Below are positions 12,045-22,574 of a DNA stretch of 64,000 nucleotides, piece after piece. This DNA is from Phragmites australis (taxonomy: Eukaryota; Streptophyta; Magnoliopsida; Poales; Poaceae), in contig NC_084922.1 of assembly GCF_958298935.1 (NCBI RefSeq), forward strand, positions 8,744,501 through 8,808,500, given 5' to 3'. The notes beneath the pieces are model-generated. The model searched no databases and was not told the origin of the DNA. It saw only the letters and a list, made by a program, of their open reading frames with translations. The first letter of the stretch is position 1, and the number at the start of each line of letters is the position of its first letter. Both the position numbers and the translations under genes were made by a program.

Positions 12045-12311
12045 CAAGAACCCGTTCTAGAAGGACATCTTCACCAGCATCCACTAGATCCCTAAGGCGC
12101 GCACCATGAGCACGCTCGAGGTGTTCAGCATCTCCCAAACGCTCATTGCGCTCTGCGGCACCGTGTCGGGCTACTGGTTCACCGTCTCCCTCATCGAGAT
12201 CCTCGGTCGCTTCGCCATCCAGCTCATGGGCTTTGCGATGATGACCGTGTTCATGCTCGGCCTCGCCATCCCGTACCACCACTGGACCACGTCCGGAAAC
12301 CACGTCAAAAG
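12045..12311 (+). pseudogene. PHT1-type inorganic phosphate transporter, gene fragment
   Basis: The + frame from 12048 reads KDIFTSIH, stop, [13 protein letters not shown], then [40 protein letters not shown] and [18 protein letters not shown]. This is the central membrane region of plant PHT1 phosphate/proton symporters (major facilitator superfamily, plasma membrane), about 90 of some 530 residues and spanning roughly two transmembrane helices. Two stops interrupt it. One replaces Gln (CAG to TAG) before KDIF; the other replaces Trp (TGG to TAG) before IPKAR. Homology ends abruptly after GNHV. High GC and codon-like periodicity contrast with the AT-rich flanks. It is a pseudogene piece or a captured fragment, bounded on the left by a copia LTR. 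Confidence 0.85.
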
Positions 12312-12436
12312 TCAATGGGCAATTGGCTTGTGTTTCACCAGCATCCACTGGATACTGTACTTTCTCTTTTCGCTTTTCTTCCGTTTTACTTCTTTTATTG
12401 GTCAAAGCCAATGGGTAATCGACTTGTGTATCTTAA
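12308..12436 (+). repeat. Short internal duplications after the PHT1 fragment
   Basis: A tract reading AAAGTCAATGGGCAATTGGC at 12308 recurs, diverged, as AAAGCCAATGGGTAATCGAC at about 12403. In addition, a 19-base TTCACCAGCATCCACTGGA segment at about 12344 repeats the segment at about 12069 inside the PHT1 fragment (TTCACCAGCATCCACTAGA). Confidence 0.7.
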
Positions 12437-12744
12437 GGGAAAAAAATCTGAGAAAGTTGTTTTTTCATGTTTGCTACTAAAACTTCCCCAAATGTGTTTG
12501 ATCCCTGTTTTGCTAAATTATATGCACAATACCGAGGTTGGTTGTTATTGTGAGGATCTTATTAAGGTTTGGACGAACACCTCATTTAGAGATTATGTAC
12601 GTTTCTGAAGTGATTTTGTATCTTGTTGCAGATAATGAACCGACATCTGGAGCATGCTCCATGTTCACTCTGGGGTGCTTTGGTTAAGTTGGCGTATACG
12701 GTGACTGTGTTTTTGGAGTAGAAAATATTAAATCTTCACACTGA

Positions 12745-12830
12745 CGAGGCCACGCTGGAGAACGACATGAGCAACCTCGGCACCCGCGTGATGGTCTGGA
12801 GGGAGTACGAGCAGATGGGGCGTGCATGAC
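12745..12830 (+). other. Unidentified coding-like scrap
   Basis: A GC-rich stretch reads DEATLENDMSNLGTRVMVW then REYEQMGRA and a stop. Composition and residue pattern look like exon sequence amid AT-rich DNA, but I do not recognise the protein. It may be another part of whatever brought the PHT1 fragment here. Confidence 0.3.
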
Positions 12831-12899
12831 TGCTAGCAGGTATGAGCTCGCACATGTGGCAACGTGTCTCATTAGCGATGGTACGACATGCACACTTTG

Positions 12900-15800
12900 A
12901 TTTTATACATGTCTCACAAACAACTCTAACAACGTATAATCACTAAATTCATACCGTTTGTAAAAGAAAATTTCTGTAATAATTATCGTACGTTCATCGC
13001 AAGATGTGGAGGCCATGCTATTTTTATTATTTTGATGAAATAAAACTCTCTATATCTAAAAAATAAAAGATAACCTCTTATCAACCACACAAATAGTATC
13101 CCATGCTTAGGGCCGGGTTTCCATGGTCTGGCGCAGACGCGCAGGTGGTAGCGCCGGTGCTCTCGCGCCCAATCTGCCCCGTCTTTGGATCCGTTCCATG
13201 TTTGTTCCTGCTAGATGTTATGATTTGAGCCTCACGACTACACGTTAGAAATGCTTTCTTGTTGACCTTTAGTGTCTTCGCTTTTCTACTGTTTTTGTAA
13301 AGGTTCCGAAACATTTACTCCCTAGTGTAATTAGTGATACTTCTTGTTACCTTTCCAGTAATGGTAAAAATGCTCTTTGGAGAATGGGTCACGTAATTTC
13401 TGTTGGCTACTAAACGTTATATAATCAAATCATATTCGCAAAAACCAGGCATGCCACGTGCATGCAACTAGGTGGATGTGTCAAACTTTTGACTTTAACC
13501 TAGCTACCGAGCTTGTCTTTAGCCAAATAAAGGCCACCGTTGCATGGCAATCAGGATGCCTGCCGTCCCATCCTCTTTTGGCTCGATATCCATCCCTTCA
13601 TGGCACGTTGCTGACAGGTGCTAGCTCCACTACTCTATCAGCTCTTAGCTAGCCATGACAAGATGAGTCGGCGGAAAAGGAAATTCGAGCTCCAACCTCA
13701 TTTGGCCATTATTTTTTGATTGCATGCTCCTCCGTCTTCTTCAGTTGCAATTGTTTAATCACCGCTCGGCCGGGACGAATCATATCATATCGAAAGCGTG
13801 CCACCGGTCTTAGCTCAGCGCATCTGCATGCAACTAGCTCTTACAGTGCACGTTCCAGAGAGACTGAGGAGCTAGGGTGCCAAAATTCCAATAATTCTGC
13901 TAGCTTTTACAAAAGGCATCGAGATGTCTACCGATAGCATTTCCCTCCATAAACAATGGCAAATATATGGGGAAAAAGGCTACCGCTCCCTATGGCAAGG
14001 CGACAACGCTGGACCATTGCCTTTAATCGATCTGTTCATCTAGAAATGGTATATGCACGGTCCCTAGGTATTCCGTTAATAGTCATGCTTACTTTTTTAT
14101 ACCTAGTGTATCTCAAATATCATTATGCTGTCTGTTAACACATCTATGTTATCTCTACGCAAATTATACAATCTTCTAACTAGCAAGGCTCCGGTTGAAA
14201 CACATTAATAGAGAACGCATGAACAACATAGGTGTCAGAAAATTAGCCTGCGCAGTCATGGATACCGAGGTGAACCATGCAAGATCAAGGATGAGAGAAA
14301 TGCTTGTTAAAGAGGTTTTTGGCCGAAGACTACACCCTCAGGGCAACACCTATGAACATTCGGCACATTAGGTTCGGCGGCCGACTGCCACCTCCCCCTG
14401 TCTCGCATGCTGCTATGTTGTCTGCGTGGTTACAACAACAGTCCTCTGATTGTATGAGGAGGTCATGCAAGTTACGAAAGTCCAACTCTAACTATATAGT
14501 ATACCGCTAATTACAACTCCAATACCAAATGTAACCTCACTCCTACTATATATATTCGATACATATTCTAACAAATGTTTTTATTGCTTCACCACACATT
14601 TTCCATCAGCCCTTCTCCACATTCCGTCACCAATATCCTAGTATTGTTGCTTGAAGAAGAGATGGTATCTTCTCTCCCGTCACCCTCCTCTCATCCAACT
14701 AGAAATATGGGTGGCTAACGTTGCGCCATTGAAGATGTCTGGGGATGAACTGCTAAGTTTTATCACCATGGTTTTGTAGCCCTTTTGTCCACTTCCAATA
14801 ATAGACCAGCCAAAGGACATTGCCATTTATGGAAAAGGGATGGCCCTACGCTTTTCCAAATTCAAGACTGCCATTACCAAATGGAATGCCATGTATTCGT
14901 TTGTTAAATTTGTCCACCCATTTATTGACTACTTTTAAGAACACATCACTTTTGCACCACTTCGCACACGGAAGCAGAACACAATGTTTTTTTTTTAACT
15001 CAGAATATGTGTAGAAGAACATTGTGAAAGAATTGATTGCGTATGCCCTCATAGAATACAAAATTAATACTTTCTGTTAGGCATATGTTCTGATGATTTA
15101 AAATGAATATATGTTTGAAAATGCAAGACCTACAAATCCCGAACAGACACCTTTTTAGCTTTGAGTTGCTCAAGAATAATTCATCTCAACAATTTACGAC
15201 GATCGGTTGGCTAACTTTAAAACAATAGTGAGAATCTAGTTTACTGTTTCACAAATTTTTAACAACCAGTGACTAAATTTTACTAGCATCACATACCAAT
15301 CAACATCGAACAAGTTGGCAATTTTAAAGGGGATTCTCCAAATGCACTATACCAAATAATTTAATTCTCCAAATGCACTTACCAAATAATTTAACGAACC
15401 CTGTCACATATATTATTAGTGATGATATGATGCCAATTAGTTGCTGGTTTGATAAATCCTTTATGACCTTGGAATACTGTAGGTTCTAGTAGTAATCTAG
15501 CAAACGAATAGTATTACCGAGTCCCATGTTAGAAAATTATGTGAGTTGTCAATATCACATGACATTGCCTATATTAAAACTCATCACACGATGTTGTTGT
15601 TGATGAACATCTACTAATCTACACACTACAATTCGTAGATAGTTCACATATCTAAGACACGCATTATAATCATGTATAAATTTACGAGAAAATCTCCCTC
15701 TAGTCGGGACTTAATTAGGCCATGACAAAAAAATGCAATGACCCCCCCCCCCCTCCGCTGCCTCTTTTCTCAGCTTCATCTCCACACTTCCCCTTCCTTT

Positions 15801-15906
15801 AATACTTACTAATGCATCCTTCGTTCTGCAACTTCAATGAACGATTGAGCATGAGCATGAGCATCAAAGGCGAAAGAAGGAATGTATGATGAGGACGGTA
15901 ATGTAG
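12900..15906. other. Intergenic DNA, no gene recognised
   Basis: Mixed-composition single-copy-looking sequence. No conserved protein, tRNA or clear transposon end was found. The minus strand at 14846-15061 has a 71-codon frame without recognisable motifs. A 14-base C run lies at about 15741-15754. Confidence 0.5.
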
Positions 15907-15908
15907 TA

Positions 15909-16138
15909 CTCCCTCTGTCTCAAAATAGATAGCGTTTTAGAGTTGAGCATAAATATTAAGATGAAAGATAAAATGACTATTTTATCAACTTTTAGTATCT
16001 CTTGTATTAGAAACTAAGTTACTTAATGAAGGAGAAAAATTAGAAAACTTGAGTTAAAATTTCCCTAAAATTGTAGAATGTTATATTTTGAACTTTATAG
16101 AAGAGGCTAAAATAATGTCTATTTTGAGACGGTGGGAA
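15909..16138. mobile_element. Stowaway-like MITE (about 230 bp)
   Basis: The left end is CTCCCTCTGTCTCAAAATA and the right end is TATTTTGAGACGGTGGGAA, i.e. near-perfect terminal inverted repeats flanked by TA on both sides. CTCCCTCxGTxxCAAAATA is the typical grass Stowaway (Tc1/mariner-derived) terminus. It is non-coding. Confidence 0.85.
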
Positions 16139-16599
16139 TAGTATCTATATATCAATCCTTAATCCTAAATCTGAAACCCAAATCCAAACCTAAACTCTAA
16201 CATGGATCTAGAGATATCAATGCATCGACATGGTTATCGTGAGATGTAGCTTGTGACTCTGCAACGGTGGTTCTTGACAATCCAGAGTGGCGTGTGTGGA
16301 CGAAGCTAGGGCCCATTTTGACGGTCATGAATCATGATGTTTGTAGAGAGCCACGAGGTGGTTCAACAACAGGTTGGTAATCTGTGGTGCCATGCGGCAG
16401 CGACAACTCGAAGCACATGGAAATGAATTTTCCTTTTACTGTTTGGCATTATGAAAGAATAGTGGTCATTCCTTCTTTTTTTCGTTGGGATCATTTGCTC
16501 CATTGTGAGGAATTGGAAGAATCATTTCTGTTGCTTCTTTCTTCTGTTTGAAGAGAGTTCAATTGGACATTAATTGCCCCTTGTGTGGTGCCTCATATA

Positions 16600-16880
16600 C
16601 CCCGTTTGGATAGGCTTAAAAGCAGTTTTTTGTCTTGAAAAACCAGGAGCTATCTAAATAGTTGGCTTTTGGTCTCAACTTCTAGGGACTTTTGGTTAGC
16701 TGACAAAGCGACTGTAGTTGAAATAAACTAAAAATTGAGAAAAGGGCTGAGATGAGCTTATGGCTTTTGGCGTGTTGAGAAACAAAAAAATTATTGTAAA
16801 AGTCAATAACTAAAATTCAACAACCACAACTACTTCCTCACCTAGTCAGAATCTTCGAAGCTACAGACTATCCAAACAGG
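16600..16880. mobile_element. MITE with CCGTTTGGATAG / CTATCCAAACAGG ends
   Basis: The ends CCCCGTTTGGATAG and CTATCCAAACAGG form terminal inverted repeats. The flanks CTCATATA and CTCATAGT match at 6 of 8 bases, which would suit a hAT-type 8-bp duplication. Internally it resembles the element at 19249-19549 (GCTGAGATG.GCTT, ATTATTGTA..A..CAATAAC). Confidence 0.65.
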
Positions 16881-17570
16881 CTCATAGTCCAATGTCGATA
16901 TCGTGTATACTCCATCTCAAAATTTTAGGAGAGAACAATAAAGAGGTCAGAGGAATGGTATCACCGTATGTGATTGGTTAGAAGTGGCGGTGGGCAGGAT
17001 GCACATGTGGGTTAATTTGGTTTAGGATTACAAGGCGCATTGGGAAAAGTACTGCTTGCAGGACTGTTCTTTGTTTTTGTCAGACAGAGCCGTATACAGT
17101 ACACGATATATATGCACATGCAATGAAGCTACACGGAGTTGTCCCGTGTACTTGGAAAGGAAAGATTCTTTGAGCATATATAAAAGCATAAAGAATTGCA
17201 AATCCATGCATGATGAATAATTGAGTTTATGACAAGAATTTTTCTTTTCATATGATCACAGGTTTTCTATTGTTTGGCAGAACCACAGAAGATAATGCGC
17301 GCAAAATTCTCAGTAAAGCAGTTGGTTGGATGGTCCAAGGCTCCAAGCCTCCAAGGAAAGCTTATCTGGTTCATGGCATGTTTGTCCCACACAGGAAGGG
17401 ATCAAGATGGAACAGAAGCTAGCTATAGGTGTCTACTACTAGGTGGTGCAAAGAATATATAAAATTCATCTGTACTGTTACATCAAACGGCCAATGGAGG
17501 CATCTTCCCTTTTATTCCATTCAAACCGGAACGCATGCTCAACTACTCAAGTACCCATCTTTTCCTCTCC

Positions 17571-17578
17571 TATAAATA
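17571..17578 (+). promoter_or_regulatory. TATA box of the MIR156 locus
   Basis: TATAAATA in a CTCC-rich context, about 270 bp upstream of the first miR156. The predicted start of transcription is roughly 30 bp downstream, near 17603-17610. Plant MIRNA genes are Pol II units with such boxes. Confidence 0.65.
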
Positions 17579-17829
17579 CTGTACCATCCCCTTCTCATTT
17601 CGCAACTCACCATCCAAATAAACAGTAGTACCAGTGAAGTTCTAGAGAGAGATCAATGAATATCTCGATCTCTCTCAATATGCTAGCTTGAATGGCTAGA
17701 TATAAATTAAGCTCCACATACACACAAATTGAAGATAAACAGAGAGGAGTGATTGATCTTTTCTATGATTTTATCTTCTTTCTTTCTCGTTGCTGTTCTG
17801 TATGTGATGTCTGATTTGTCAGGTGGGAG

Positions 17830-17960
17830 GAGAGAGAGGTGGAGGCTGACAGAAGAGAGTGAGCACAGATGGTGCCTTTCTTGCATGATGAATGAGAGAG
17901 TTCATGCTTGAAGCTATGTGTGCTCACTTCTCTCTCTGTCAGCCACTAGAGCCCTCTCTC
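17830..17960 (+). ncRNA. MIR156: MIR156 hairpin 1
   Basis: The 5' arm carries TGACAGAAGAGAGTGAGCAC at 17847-17866, identical to the canonical plant miR156. The 3' arm carries GCTCACTTCTCTCTCTGTCAGC at 17922-17943 as the passenger strand. The stem extends below the duplex: GAGAGAG at 17830 pairs with CTCTCTC at 17954, and GGTGG pairs with CCAC. The loop is about 55 nt. miR156 guides cleavage and repression of SPL (SBP-box) transcription factor mRNAs and holds the plant in the juvenile phase. Placement of the mature strand on the 5' arm, with a GCTCAC 3'-arm start, matches known MIR156 genes. Confidence 0.95.
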
Positions 17961-17999
17961 TTTCTCTCTCTGCGCGTTGCCGCGTTCTCTCTGGACGTT

Positions 18000-18135
18000 C
18001 TCTTTCTTGAGCGCCCATGTGGTGTGGTTTCTTCTGCTTGTTCTCTTTCTTGAGCACTCGACACCCGCGGTGGTTTCTTTGCACCGATCGAGGGATATTT
18101 CATGCTACCGCACACACTCATACAGAATATACAAG
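18000..18135 (+). other. Possible decayed MIR156-like repeat units between the two hairpins
   Basis: GTTCTCTTTCTTGAGC occurs twice (17997 and 18040), each time followed by a version of GTGGTTTCTT. The second reads TTGAGCACTCGACACCCGCGGTGGTTTCTTTGCA. It resembles TGAGCACACACGGTGGTTTCTTAGCATG just after the mature strand of hairpin 2. It lacks a usable miR156 sequence. Confidence 0.4.
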
Positions 18136-18209
18136 AACACAAGCTTTTCATGTGTCCCTTAGGGGTTTTGCAGTTTGCATGAAGAATAAGACGGGGAGCT
18201 GGGTTCTTG

Positions 18210-18310
18210 AAGGTTTGACAGAAGAGAGTGAGCACACACGGTGGTTTCTTAGCATGAGTGCCATGCTGGGAGCTGTGCGTGCTCACTCTCTATCTGTCAG
18301 ACACTCATCA
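18210..18310 (+). ncRNA. MIR156: MIR156 hairpin 2
   Basis: The same 20-nt mature sequence lies on the 5' arm at 18216-18235. The 3' arm GCTCACTCTCTATCTGTCAGAC lies at 18281-18302. The loop is shorter than in hairpin 1 (about 45 nt), and the basal stem is short. The 3' arms of the two hairpins differ at several positions while the mature strand is invariant, the pattern expected under selection for the mature miRNA. Both hairpins lie on the same strand and probably share one promoter. Confidence 0.95.
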
Positions 18311-18550
18311 GGCCCATCTCTTATTTCTTCTTTCTGTTAATCGAGCCCTTGAGAATAATTTCATTTGCCGATCTCTTGCTTGATAGACATATTTACATGT
18401 GAATCTGTATGTCTCTATTTCATATGTTTCTTCCTAATCGGTGATCTGATTCGTGCATGGTTTCTCTTCAAATATATTTTTTTGCAGGGCAACGACTGCT
18501 AAGTAAGCGAGAGGTTGTTCAGATTTTCAGAGGCTATACATGATCAAAAG

Positions 18551-19098
18551 CAGGAGTGCTTTAGTTATAGTTTATCTCTCAATTATTATTTTCCAGTATA
18601 AACTCCCAATCATCTGTAGTGGTTTTAAAGGCTCTTGCTCTCAAAGAAGATCATGTTTCAGGGTGTTTTCTAGTGCCCCCTTTCTGAACCTATCCTTATA
18701 GCTTTAATTGAAATATGCTGATGCTAATGTACTTTCCGTTATTTCATGTGCAAAATTATGAGGCCTATATACTCAAAAGTTTTCTCTTATCGTGACTGTG
18801 CTTTCCAGTTTCTTGTAAGCAAAAAAGATTACTCAGGATCAATATATATTTCTTGTAAGAGCTAGTAATTAAATATGCACGCACCGAATTAATTAATATT
18901 ATATTGGAGCTACCTGGATGATGAATAAAAGCTGTTACCACAAAAAAAGTATATAGATGATGAATAAAGTTCTAGGTACTACTACGCCCATAGTAGTTTT
19001 AAGTGTGGAACTGATAATTAATTTCTGCGCTTTCCCAAGTAGAGTAATTTCTTCACAATTTGTTAATATTTGTATCACTGAGACTAAGTCAAGTTAAT
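18551..19098. other. AT-rich sequence downstream of MIR156, nothing identified
   Basis: May include the 3' part of the primary transcript. No open frame or repeat was recognised. Confidence 0.5.
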
Positions 19099-19155
19099 CT
19101 TGTGAACATCGCCCCACAAGATATTCAGTTATGCTCTTGTGAACATCGCCCCACA
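19099..19155 (+). repeat. 20-bp direct repeat, 37-bp period
   Basis: CTTGTGAACATCGCCCCACA occurs exactly at 19099-19118 and 19136-19155. Confidence 0.95.
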
Positions 19156-19248
19156 CTGCATGCAACTGTTGAAAAGAAAGGCACTCCATGTATGTGTGGA
19201 CTACTAGAAGTGCATGCTATACAGGATAATTAAGGGGTCGCTTATTTA

Positions 19249-19549
19249 GGCTGTGTTTGTTTGCTGCTTCTGAAACTGCTTCTGCTACTGGCAGAAGCCA
19301 GAAGCCAGAAGCCAGAATAAACGAGGTTCTGGAGAAGTGGCTTCTGGAGAAGTCAGAAGCCTGTTTCTGAGGAAAATAAACTAAAGCTGAGAAGCTCGCT
19401 GAGATGTGCTTCTCTGAGAAGCTATGTGCTGAGAAGCCAAAAATTTATTGTAGAAACCAATAACCTATTTCCAAAAGCAGCTTTTCAGAAAAGCCAAAAG
19501 CACTGCTTTTCAGAGAAGCTCAAAAACAGAAGCTCAAACAAACACGGTC
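19249..19549. mobile_element. Tourist/hAT-like MITE (301 bp) rich in AGAAGC
   Basis: The ends GGCTGTGTTTGTTTG and CAAACAAACACGGTC are inverted repeats flanked by TTA on both sides, which fits a PIF/Harbinger-type (Tourist) insertion. The interior is full of AGAAGC/GCTTCT and can fold on itself. Its interior resembles the element at 16600-16880 on the other side of MIR156. Confidence 0.7.
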
Positions 19550-19856
19550 TTAGTGTTGAAAAACCCTCGTTTTCCTTTCATGTCTTCTTTTGTTTTTGAG
19601 GAAACGTAGGAGAACTGCACTTGAGATATAACAAGAAGATAACATCCGGTTTTAACAACCGGCGCCATAGCAAGTGCTGTGGATCTGAACAAGCCGAGTT
19701 CAGCTATATGTTACTAGGAATGCAAGTTTCTTTTTTTGTCGATCCAAAACCCACCACATTTGACTAAAAATTCATTTCTACCTAATAGTTATTTCCTTTT
19801 TTATAATTTATTAAAAGGCCAAATGAACTAGAGTGCTGACCTAAACTACCAATCGA

Positions 19857-20186
19857 GTACCCACCATCTTCAAGATTTTTTCGAAGTGTTTTTTGCAAAT
19901 GGTTCACAATTATTGTGCTTGTATAGGATTTTTTTTTCTCGAGTGGGTGTTTTCTAATCTAATTTGGACATTTTCTGAGGTTGAAAAAGAATTAGCAACA
20001 AAAAAAAAAAATCACCGACTAACAATTTCTAACAAAAGATCTCCATCAACCATTTAATAACACTCGGAAAATTATCCAAATAGACTAAAAACCCTCAGCC
20101 ATTTTAGAAAATTTCTAAATAAGGACAATAACAATCGGTTATTGAAAAAAGGCACTCGAAGAAATCTTAGAGATCTTGGGCAGTAC
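19857..20186. mobile_element. Long inverted-repeat (fold-back-like) element, about 330 bp
   Basis: The left arm from GTACCCACCATCTTCAAGAT (19857) and the reverse complement of the right arm (GTACTGCCCAAGATCTCTAAG, ending 20186) align over at least 120 bp with mismatches. Shared blocks include AGATTTxTTCGA, TTATTGT and TAxTTTGGA. No transposase and no clear target duplication were seen. Confidence 0.55.
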
Positions 20187-22560
20187 TTACATTCCTATAC
20201 ATTACGGGAATTAAAATGTACGGCCACGACCACAGTGTTAAAGAAGAATTAATCCTTTTATGGCGATCCAAACAAACCTGACATGTTGCGGCGAACGTAC
20301 GCACCGATCCGATACTAGCTTGCTTGTAGATCGAATTATCCGTCGACTTATCTCGTCAAACAAGTGTCATCAGCTAGCATTGATTATTCAATGCAAGGAT
20401 AATGGTCATGTGCAGCTGCGTACTGCCAAGTGCAGTGCTGAACGATGGCGCGTGGCATCCGAATATCATTCTGTGTATGTTGTCAACATGATCAAGAGCA
20501 GACCAAGTTCTACTCCGAAGACGTCAAGATAAGATGGATAGCACCAAAGAAAAGAAGTAGTCGTTTCAAAGCAGTCTTTTTGTCACTCATGAAACAGCTA
20601 GTAAGGAAGAACAAATTGTGACCAAACAGCATGCCTGAATTAAAACTAAAAAGCATATATACGGCTAGCTAATTAAGCTTAAAGGATGTATTCGAGGCTC
20701 ATGCGCGCGATTCTGTCTTTGTTACTCGTATTCAAGCTAATGTACCGCGACAATATATAGTAGTGCTCACATGCAACAATAATATATATAAATTTGTTAT
20801 TTATCTGTTGACAATTTTTTTCTAAATCTATCTAATTTGTGACTCTTTGATGTGCTTTGAAATTTGTGTAAACTTGAGTGAAGTCTGATGGAATTTCTGC
20901 GTTATCAAATTTCAGATTACACCCACAACCCGTTGAGAAGTATGGAGACATGTTAGTAGGGATAACAAAGAGTCCCTCTCTCTCTTCCCCTCTCTGTAAC
21001 CACTAACCAGTGCATCTCTCACCCCCTCATCTCCACCTCTTCAGGTGATGCACTTCTCGATCCCCTTCCCCCTCGTCGTGCGTTGTGCCCCTACTGTAAA
21101 TTGGCGATTTGAAGGTTCAATATGACAAATCTGTGCCTTTTTATCACCCGATCTATTCAATTTGATGGGTGATTTTTTTCATTTTTCCCATTGTTCCTGT
21201 GGGAGTTAGGGTTTGATTGTAGGTTATTTTTGTGTTTTTAGGTTGGGTCATGTTGGAGCAAGGGATCCTAGTGGAAGAATTGAGTAGCTCAGATCCTATT
21301 TGAGTGAGTAGCGTTTTCATATTCATGAAGGTTTGTGCCAAATCCCCCTCTTTTGTCTTATTTTTTTTGTTACTGTTCCTGTTTTTCGTATAGATATTTT
21401 GGTAGTACGGTGAGTTGTTTTTGCAGATGAGTTGCATTGGAGAGAGTATTTCCCGGTGACTAGTTATATGTCATTTCCATGTTGTTTAGGCTCTTTATTA
21501 CATATATATGTTTTTGATTGCATGTGGGGGGATGGGGATGGAGTTGCTGGTTAGGGTGTTCTAATCCCCTTTATAAACCTGCTTGTTGCTACTTTTTTAT
21601 TGTCTCGCTGAGTGTAAACTTGTTTAGTACTTCTTCCTGAGCTAGCAGGAAGAAAGCGCATTTTGGAGCGCTTAGTGCAGGCTGAATAAATTCTTTCTTT
21701 CAGCTTAATGAGGGTGGAGTGACATTTTAAAGGTAGTTTTTCATGCTGCATATGATCTAAATTTTTTTTTACTGATTCACCCACAAGGCATGTTTCTGAG
21801 TTGAGAAATATCAGCTTGTGTGTGTTCAGCTTTTAAATTAGGCCATTGATCTTTTTTATTCTTAGGATGTTTAAACATAGAGATGAGCGATTACTAATTT
21901 GAAGATATTTTTCATCCAAAATCATTGATTGATTTTATGCATTCTATTGACTGCTTGATCAAAATTTGTGGCAATTCCCCTTAAATGATTTCGATGGACA
22001 TTCTAGCACTTATCTTATTTTCAACCCAAGGCTTTTAAAAGAAGATTCGAGATGGATACATGTATGTGCTTTCCGTCGTGGTTGTGGCTAGCTAGTGTCT
22101 TGTTTGGCTAGTATTTTTTACGTTTCCCCTCTAATAAGCAATATATGGTCTTGGTTGTTTGAAACATTTATAAATACTCTACATTCACATATATGCATTC
22201 TTTAATTTTTGACATTGATGAGCTTGAATTGTATATGCCATGTATGTGCTACTGCCATGTTTTATTCTACTATACCTTAGGTCTCATGTTTTATTCTTTT
22301 TTATACCATAATTCTGCTAAATGTTTATTAGGAATTCCCTCTTAAAAAATTAAATAAAGGGTATTCTCTAAATTTGTTAAATATGAATCACCGTATCCAG
22401 TTTAGCTTCAAGTACGCTTGATTTGTATGTAACTTATATTAATTGTTTGATAATAAGTTAGATTGTTTAATAGAACTCATGAGCATGCTTAAGCATTATC
22501 TGAATATGCTCAAGTACACTTGATTTTGTTGTCTACTAGACAAAATTTACATGTCAGTAT
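20187..22560. other. AT-rich intergenic DNA, no gene recognised
   Basis: A CT-rich patch at about 20970-21080 looks like leader sequence, but no coding exon follows. Several A/T-rich low-complexity runs. Frames of 60-90 codons here show no conserved motif. Confidence 0.5.
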
Positions 22561-22574
22561 TATGAATAGTAGTG

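Larger units (their letters stand above)
17603..18550 (+). ncRNA. MIR156: Primary miR156 transcript (bicistronic), approximate extent
   Basis: The TATA box at 17571 and two same-strand hairpins 369 bp apart suggest a single Pol II precursor. Polypyrimidine-AG sites at 17821 (TGATTTGTCAG) and 18488 (TTTTTTTGCAG) look like 3' splice sites, so the transcript may be spliced. The 3' end is not determined. In maize the two-hairpin miR156b/c unit is the Corngrass1 locus, and rice has a comparable MIR156b/c cluster. Whether this window is the ortholog is inferred from the tandem arrangement and was not tested by synteny. Confidence 0.6.

Noticed and set aside
14846..15061. 71-codon minus-strand frame considered as a LINE piece
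   Set aside because: Residues such as KVVNKWVDKFNKRIHG look protein-like, but no known motif or neighbouring domain supports an assignment.
17939..18340. Open frames of 107-115 codons over the MIR156 region on both strands
   Set aside because: They overlap the hairpins and have no recognisable protein features. The miRNA explains the conservation.
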